Assembly (NCBI GenBank): GCA_963825575.1
Contig: CAWGUB010000035.1
Location: 1 to 64,000 of the forward strand
Length of the DNA stretch: 64,000 bases
Source of the DNA: JAFDBW01 sp963825575
GTDB taxonomy: Bacteria > Desulfobacterota > Desulfuromonadia > Desulfuromonadales > BM103
Direction: 5' to 3'
Part shown: one piece after another, positions 59,131 through 64,000 of the stretch
Numbering within the stretch: the first letter of the stretch is position 1
Layout of the letters: every line of letters begins with the position of its first letter
Made by a program: the position numbers and the translations under genes
The notes under the pieces: generated by a model
Told to the model about the DNA's origin: nothing
The model's database searches: none
Seen by the model: the letters and a program-made list of their open reading frames with translations, nothing else

Positions 59131-60587
59131 GGGGCACCCCCTTCCGGCAGAGAACAGGCCTCGACGACCCAGGTATCCTTGCTGCCGCCACCCTGGCTCG
59201 AGTTGACTACCAGTGAGTCTTTCTTCAGCGCTACCCGGGTCAGCCCGCCAGGCATGACGTAGATATCTTCGCCATAGAGGATGTAGGGGCGCAGGTCAAC
59301 GTGGCGACCTTCAAAATGGTCATCGACCAGGGTCGGCACCCGCGAGAGCGCGAGAGTCGGTTGGGCGATGAAATTGCGTGGATTGGCCTTGACCTGCTCA
59401 CCATACTCGGCGCGCTCCTTGGCACTGGCGTGCGGCCCGACCAGCATGCCGTAGCCGCCCGACTCCCCGACTTTCTTCACCACCAGTTTATCGAGGTTGG
59501 CCAGGACATGCTGCAGGTCTTTGTCGCGCCAGCAAAGGTATGTCTCGACATTGTTGAGGATCGCGTCCTGGTCGAGATAGTAGCGGATCATCTCCGGGAC
59601 ATAGGCGTAGACGGCCTTGTCGTCTGCCACCCCGGTCCCCGGGGCGTTGGCCAGGGCGACGCGTCCGGCACGATAGGCACGCATCAGACCTGGGACACCG
59701 AGCATCGAATCCTTGCGGAACACCTCCGGATCGATGAAATCATCGTCGATGCGCCGATAGAGGACATCGACCGGCTTCAGACCTGTCGTCGTACGCATCA
59801 TGACACGGTCATCAACCACCACCAGGTCGCTCCCCTCCACCAGTTCGATCCCCATCTGCTGGGCCAGAAATGAATGTTCAAAGTAGGCCGAGTTATAGAC
59901 GCCTGGCGTCCAGACCGCAACGACCGGTTTATCGCGGCGCGGCGGTGCCAGGTACTGCAGGAGTTCCAGAAGCCGGTTCGGATAATCAATCACCGGCACA
60001 ACGCGTGCGGCATCGAAAGCGCGCGGGAAGCTGCGCTTCATGACCACACGGTTTTCAAGCACATAGGAGACTCCCGACGGGCAGCGCAGGTTGTCCTCGA
60101 GCACATAGAACTGCCCGTCAGCGCCGCGTACCAGGTCGGTCCCTGTGATGTGGCACCAGATGCCACCCGGAGGGTTCAGTCCGATACACTCTGGTCGATA
60201 ACCGCTAGCGGAATAGACCAGGTCCTTAGGAATGATGCCATCCTTGAGGATTCGCTGATCATGGTAAAGGTCATCGATAAAAAGGTTGAGCGCCTGGACC
60301 CGCTGTTTCAGACCAGCCTCCATGTCCATCCATTCGTTATGCGCGATGATGCGAGGAACGATGTCAAAGGGAAAAATCCGCTCCGTGCCCTGCTCATCAC
60401 CATAGACGCTGAAGGTGATCCCCATCTGCAACAGAGCTTTCTCCGCAGACTGCTGGCGACGCCAGAGTTCCTCGAGGGGCAGATCATTGAACCGTTCGAC
60501 CACTGCCTCGGTGCCGGGACGCGGACGCCCCTCTGCGTCGAACATCTCATCGTAAAACCCATCGAGGGAATAATTGTCAAATATCAT
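59124..60587 (-). CDS. Stand-alone circularly permuted ATP-grasp protein
   Basis: 487 residues, DUF404/407 type. Key segments are LFIDDLYHDQRILKDGIIP, FYVLEDNLRCPSGVSYVLENR (metal-binding E and N), VETYLCWRDKD, KLVVKKVGESGGYGMLVG and the ending YVMPGGLTRVAL with NSSQGGGSKDTW. A probable amidoligase. First gene of the six-gene operon; ATG 60587 follows AAAGGA. The 229 bases upstream are AT-rich with a TTGACA but no clear -10 at standard spacing. Confidence 0.9.
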   Translation of the reverse strand: MIFDNYSLDGFYDEMFDAEGRPRPGTEAVVERFNDLPLEELWRRQQSAEKALLQMGITFSVYGDEQGTERIFPFDIVPRIIAHNEWMDMEAGLKQRVQALNLFIDDLYHDQRILKDGIIPKDLVYSASGYRPECIGLNPPGGIWCHITGTDLVRGADGQFYVLEDNLRCPSGVSYVLENRVVMKRSFPRAFDAARVVPVIDYPNRLLELLQYLAPPRRDKPVVAVWTPGVYNSAYFEHSFLAQQMGIELVEGSDLVVVDDRVMMRTTTGLKPVDVLYRRIDDDFIDPEVFRKDSMLGVPGLMRAYRAGRVALANAPGTGVADDKAVYAYVPEMIRYYLDQDAILNNVETYLCWRDKDLQHVLANLDKLVVKKVGESGGYGMLVGPHASAKERAEYGEQVKANPRNFIAQPTLALSRVPTLVDDHFEGRHVDLRPYILYGEDIYVMPGGLTRVALKKDSLVVNSSQGGGSKDTWVVEACSLPEGGAPC

Positions 60588-60816
60588 AGGGGGTCCTTTC
60601 GCTGGCAGGGGAATATGAACGATTTGATACTATAATTCAAGCGTATTATTGAAAATTGTCAAGTATTTATAATCATTAAGTAAATTTATTCGTAATGAGG
60701 TCTTTGACCGAATATTTAACCTGAAATTTATCGGTATGGAGATGCCTGAAACAAGTCTGATACCGACGAGGCATTGTCGGGTTGCAGTGAAGTCCCATCA
60801 CACATAGAATGGGGCC

Positions 60817-61455
60817 ATGAATTATCGCTATATCTTCTGGGATAACGACGGCGTACTGGTCGATACGGAGCGTTATTATCTGCAGGCCAGCAGGGAAGCG
60901 CTTGCCAGGGTCGCCATTGAGCTGAGCAACGAGCAGTTCGCAGAAATTTCCCTGGCAGCGGGACAAAGCATCTTCGATGTCGCGGCCAGATCAGGGGTTC
61001 CCGAGCATTCGATCGCCGATTTGAAAGAGTGGCGGTACAGGCGTTATGCGAAACTTCTCGGGGAGGAAGAAATTGCTCTGGATGGGGCCGCTGAGGTGCT
61101 GAATGAGCTCCACGGCAGACTCGGCATGGCCGTCGTGACAAGCTCACAGAAACATCACTTTGACATTATCCACAGCAGGACCGGTTTTCTGCGCTATTTC
61201 GACTTCTGCCTGACACGCGAAGACTACACCAACAGCAAGCCCTCAGCAGAACCGTACCTGCTGGCCCTGAAACATTGCGGCCTGGCAGCAGAAGACGTCC
61301 TCGTGATTGAAGATTCGCCACGGGGATTGAGAGCAGCGAAAGCTGCCGGGCTGGCATGCTGGGTCATCCCGGGACATCACACTTCAGCGCAGGATTTTCC
61401 TGAAGCCGACAGGATTCTCTCTGACATCAGGGAGGTCATGGATCTCACATCGTGA
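60817..61455 (+). CDS. HAD-superfamily hydrolase
   Basis: 212 residues. Motif I is DNDGVLVDTE (nucleophile Asp and +2 acid/base Asp), motif II VVTSS, motif III K in NSKPSAEPY, and motif IV VIEDSPRGLRAAKAAG. Cap of the phosphoglycolate phosphatase/beta-phosphoglucomutase type. Substrate unknown. It is followed by two candidate small RNA genes in the same direction. Confidence 0.9.
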   Translation: MNYRYIFWDNDGVLVDTERYYLQASREALARVAIELSNEQFAEISLAAGQSIFDVAARSGVPEHSIADLKEWRYRRYAKLLGEEEIALDGAAEVLNELHGRLGMAVVTSSQKHHFDIIHSRTGFLRYFDFCLTREDYTNSKPSAEPYLLALKHCGLAAEDVLVIEDSPRGLRAAKAAGLACWVIPGHHTSAQDFPEADRILSDIREVMDLTS

Positions 61456-61504
61456 GACATTCCAGACAGCTCACTTTTTTCTCACATTTTTCTCAAAATT
61501 AATC

Positions 61505-61533
61505 TTGCCAAGAACTTTCCGCTTTGATATATT
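61505..61533 (+). promoter_or_regulatory. Promoter of small RNA D
   Basis: TTGCCA (61505-61510), 17 bases, TATATT (61528-61533). Predicted start near 61,540, just ahead of the first hairpin of element D. Confidence 0.65.
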
Positions 61534-61539
61534 CCACAC

Positions 61540-61616
61540 AACTCTTCGATTGCCTGCAAGCCGAAGAGCTTTTGGACCCCGCGTATCCCCCCCCTCCTTA
61601 CGCGGGGTCTTTTTTT
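61540..61616 (+). ncRNA. Candidate small RNA D, two hairpins, C-rich CCUCC loop
   Basis: About 77 nt. First hairpin CTCTTCG/CGAAGAG (61542-61548 with 61562-61568). The second, with 11 perfect pairs (61575-61585 with 61599-61609), has a 13-base loop of CCCCCCCC-UCCU and is followed by seven U. The promoter sits at the right distance, so the unit does not depend on the HAD gene. It is arranged in tandem with element E. Confidence 0.65.
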
Positions 61617-61665
61617 ATCTTTTTTCGACACGCCACGCTGTCCCGGCGTCATCCTCAATTTTCGC

Positions 61666-61694
61666 TTGACTGATCCCGCAAAGTCTCTTAGAAT
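61666..61694 (+). promoter_or_regulatory. Promoter of small RNA E
   Basis: TTGACT (61666-61671), exactly 17 bases, TAGAAT (61689-61694): each hexamer is one base from consensus. Predicted start near 61,701. Confidence 0.7.
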
Positions 61695-61700
61695 TCACTC

Positions 61701-61765
61701 ATGTTCCCCTGACAACGGTCAGGGATTTTGCCCCGTGATTCCCCTCCTTCGCGGGGCTATTTTTA
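61701..61765 (+). ncRNA. Candidate small RNA E, two hairpins, CCCCUCCUU loop
   Basis: About 65 nt. First hairpin CCCTGAC/GTCAGGG (61707-61713 with 61718-61724). Terminator stem GCCCCG/CGGGGC (61730-61735 with 61752-61757) with CCCCUCCUU in the loop and a U-run to 61764. The design copies that of element D 125 bases upstream. It ends 12 bases before the converging pyrophosphatase stop. Confidence 0.65.
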
Positions 61766-61776
61766 CCCCTCCGCCG

Positions 61777-63429
61777 TCAGATTTTGAACGCCCGCAACAG
61801 ATGGGGCATCAACTGTTTCTTCCTCGACAACACCCCTCTCAGGTCAAACCTTCCGGTAGCAATTTGCGGATAACCGACTGCAGAGACAAGGTCTTTGTCA
61901 CCACGAACGATCAACTGGCTGTTCTGTTGCACGATATCGGTCACCAGCAAGCCGGCCAGAGCCAGACTGCGCCTCTCCGCAAGCGCTTGCAACCCGGAGG
62001 AGATCTCTTCCAGGCGGTCGTCGAACTCCTGGAAAGTTACGACTTCGACCTGCCCGACACCAAAACGTCTGCCTTCAACATCATATTCCTTGAAGTCGGC
62101 GGTCAGTAACGACTCGACATCCGGATAGGCCGCAAGAGCGCTTCCAGCCTGGAACATCTGTCGGCCAAAAACTGACGCATCCAATCCTGAGCATTGCTCC
62201 AGCCAGACCAGAAGTTGCCGGTCGGTGTCGGTTGTTGTCGGTGACTTCAACAGGACCGTATCGGACAGCAGGCCCGCCAGCATCAGTGCCGCAATCTTCG
62301 GCTCCGGGTCAAACCCGGCCTGCCGATAAAGCGTCGCAACCACGGAGCAGGTGCTTCCCAGTGGCTGGTTGATAAAGCGAATCGGCAGTTCCGTATGAAA
62401 ATTACCCAGCCGGTGATGATCGATGATTTCCAGGATTTCTACCTGATCCGCACCAGGAACAGCCTGGGTCAGTTCATTGTGATCGACAAGAATCAGCTTC
62501 AGAGGTGATGGCCTGAGCAGGTTCGATTTGGTCCCAACCCCGCAAACCTTTCCATTGTCATCAATGACCAGCACTCCGGGAGCCGTACTGCGCATCAAAA
62601 CCTTGCGAATTTCATCAAGCCGGTCATCAGGGTGCGCTCGTGGGACATCTGCATCGGCCAGATATCGAACCGGAGTCGACAGTCTCGCCAGCAGGGCACT
62701 GGTTGCCGTGTCATAGGGTGAGCAAATCAGAGAGACCTTCTTTTCACGGGCCAATTTGACCAGGTCGTCATCGACAGGGAGGTCTCCGGTTACGACCAGA
62801 AGTCTGATGCCGAGCTGAATAGCATGTTCGAGGATATCCCGGCGATCACCAGCAAAGACAACAATCCGCTGTGGGTCAACGTTTGACAACCGCGCCCGGA
62901 AGCTCTGCAGAGACATTGCCCCGACAAACAGGTCGAACTCCTCGGTGCGTTCGCCGTCTACCATGTTAATCACATTTGCCTGCAGGCAGGTCTGAATTGA
63001 TTTCGGCGATGAAAGCACCTGGCGAATCGGTTTGCCCGCCCGCGGCAGGAAGATATGTTCTGTCATACGTTTCAGGATCAGGGCTCCGAGAGGGGCACCA
63101 TCGGCATCGACGACAGGGAGCATGCGGATATCGCGCTGGCGCATCAGGTCAAGGGCATTCACTAATGGAGCATCTGCATCGATGAGTGCCGGGCAATCTC
63201 CCACCGTGTCGCGCAATCGCGGATAGACGTCGGTCAAGAGCTGCGGCTGCAACTGCCCGATAGTATCAAGGACAAATTCAGTCTGCCTGTTAAGCCCACC
63301 GACCCGTCCCGGAAAGACGTTGCTTCGCCCTTGCAGCTGGCACAGCTCTGCATATGCAATCGCGCTGCAGATCGAATCCGTATCCGGGTTTCTATGGCCG
63401 ACAACAAAAACTCTCTCCGGCTGGCTCAT
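61777..63429 (-). CDS. Manganese-dependent inorganic pyrophosphatase with CBS and DRTGG domains
   Basis: 550 residues. DHH-type metal motifs VVGHRNPDTDSICSA (N-terminus), LVDHNE and IIDHHRLG; two CBS domains (~residues 75-125 and ~255-310) flank a DRTGG domain. This is the regulated family II PPase, in which adenine nucleotides bind the CBS pair. It splits pyrophosphate to phosphate. Its start overlaps the upstream DUF3108 gene stop by four bases (ATGA). Confidence 0.92.
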   Translation of the reverse strand: MSQPERVFVVGHRNPDTDSICSAIAYAELCQLQGRSNVFPGRVGGLNRQTEFVLDTIGQLQPQLLTDVYPRLRDTVGDCPALIDADAPLVNALDLMRQRDIRMLPVVDADGAPLGALILKRMTEHIFLPRAGKPIRQVLSSPKSIQTCLQANVINMVDGERTEEFDLFVGAMSLQSFRARLSNVDPQRIVVFAGDRRDILEHAIQLGIRLLVVTGDLPVDDDLVKLAREKKVSLICSPYDTATSALLARLSTPVRYLADADVPRAHPDDRLDEIRKVLMRSTAPGVLVIDDNGKVCGVGTKSNLLRPSPLKLILVDHNELTQAVPGADQVEILEIIDHHRLGNFHTELPIRFINQPLGSTCSVVATLYRQAGFDPEPKIAALMLAGLLSDTVLLKSPTTTDTDRQLLVWLEQCSGLDASVFGRQMFQAGSALAAYPDVESLLTADFKEYDVEGRRFGVGQVEVVTFQEFDDRLEEISSGLQALAERRSLALAGLLVTDIVQQNSQLIVRGDKDLVSAVGYPQIATGRFDLRGVLSRKKQLMPHLLRAFKI

Positions 63430-64000
63430 GTGCCCTCCTTATCCAGGTAGCCTCGTACATCACCCAAACCGATCATATTCTCGACAATCCCTCGGCCGGG
63501 AACGCCCTGATCATCAAACCAGACATAAAGACTGCCGCTGTTGGTCTCGAATATCTCCGGGTCAACCTTTACCTGGATGAGCAGACCGTGATCCGGGAAG
63601 TAGCCCTGCCCAGCCTGATCTTCGACAGTCAGGACCTCGACTTCAAAATCGATAAATCCCTTGCCTGAATAAGTGGCAATCAAAATCTTTGTTCCGCGTT
63701 GCAACGGACCATAAACTCCAGCTCGCAGGTTATAAAATGCCGTCAACATATCGACAGGATGCTGACCGTCTGGGATCTCATGCTCTTTTGTGGCGATCAC
63801 GACACCTTCTTTGAGCTTCGCTTCGGTAATCTTTCTTCGCTCGTAATCGAAGTGGCGGATCTTGCCGCGATTTTTCCACTTACCCCATCTCTTCTTCTTG
63901 ATCTCGGACACATGTTCAATGCTTTCAAGCGACCCATTGGGCATCCGTCGCATCAATGAGCTGTAGGTCTGCGTGCGATCTCCTGTAAGCCATGATGCGA
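63426..64000 (-). CDS. DUF3108 family protein, cut by the window end
   Basis: About 190 residues visible; the frame is open through the window edge (…TGDRTQTYSSLMRRMPNG), so the N-terminus is outside. Features match DUF3108: DYERRKITEAK, HPVDMLTAFYNLR, FEVEVLTVEDQ and a final GSLYVWFDDQGVPGRGIVENMIGLGDV. Such proteins are exported and predicted to act at the cell envelope; function unknown. Coupled to the pyrophosphatase gene. Confidence 0.75.
   Translation of the reverse strand, partial: ASWLTGDRTQTYSSLMRRMPNGSLESIEHVSEIKKKRWGKWKNRGKIRHFDYERRKITEAKLKEGVVIATKEHEIPDGQHPVDMLTAFYNLRAGVYGPLQRGTKILIATYSGKGFIDFEVEVLTVEDQAGQGYFPDHGLLIQVKVDPEIFETNSGSLYVWFDDQGVPGRGIVENMIGLGDVRGYLDKEGT

Overview
The window looks like two unrelated pieces of DNA joined end to end. 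Bases 1 to about 12,645 are strongly GC-rich (roughly two thirds G+C by eye). They carry genes broken by many single-base frameshifts and come from an organism I cannot place beyond a high-GC, Proteobacteria-like bacterium. From about 12,650 to 64,000 the base composition falls to roughly half G+C and almost every gene is intact. The gene set there (FrdA/SdhC-type succinate/fumarate enzyme, PpcA-like triheme cytochrome c7, many NtrC-type regulators, cbb3 oxidase, HypF, HD-GYP response regulator) points to a Desulfuromonadales (Geobacter/Desulfuromonas-like) bacterium. At the join, leuB (+) and frdA/sdhA (-) are both cut mid-gene at the same base, so assembly chimerism is the likeliest explanation.

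Left block: the end of a DUF362 protein; a dimethylglycine/sarcosine dehydrogenase-like flavoprotein; a membrane redox module on the minus strand (cyclic-nucleotide-binding-domain protein, tetraheme cytochrome c, Tat-exported 4Fe-4S protein, NrfD-type membrane subunit) with a small membrane protein; a divergent two-component system whose sensor carries CXXCH motifs; citramalate synthase; and the start of leuB. These would suit quinone-linked respiration with its own redox sensor, and isoleucine/leucine synthesis.

Right block: succinate dehydrogenase/fumarate reductase (12.6-13.9 kb); a housekeeping operon TIGR00725-DHH phosphoesterase-amidase-rph-rdgB (14.2-18.2 kb); copA (18.3-20.8 kb); LpxH-like phosphoesterase; YihY and paired M16 peptidases (22-26.4 kb); hypF; a sigma54-type two-component system (29.4-33.4 kb); ispB; a complete cbb3 oxidase operon ccoNO-Q-P-G-H-I-S with two copper-linked accessory genes (35.4-43.9 kb); an HD-GYP regulator; small membrane and Cys-rich proteins; a split HTH/EF-hand protein; and ppcA. 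A six-gene minus-strand operon (50.3-60.6 kb) follows, made of two circularly permuted ATP-grasp proteins, alpha-E domains, two transglutaminase-like proteins and a glutaminase. The window ends with a HAD hydrolase, a CBS-domain manganese pyrophosphatase and a DUF3108 protein.

Two things stand out. First, five intergenic elements (28.9, 44.0, 46.5, 61.6 and 61.7 kb) look like small RNA genes that expose CCUCC (anti-Shine-Dalgarno-like) sequence in hairpin loops, four of them in the loop of a Rho-independent terminator. Two are in tandem, each with a near-consensus sigma70 promoter. Second, the ATP-grasp/alpha-E/transglutaminase operon is an uncharacterised amidoligase-peptidase system present here in a duplicated form with a glutaminase at its end.
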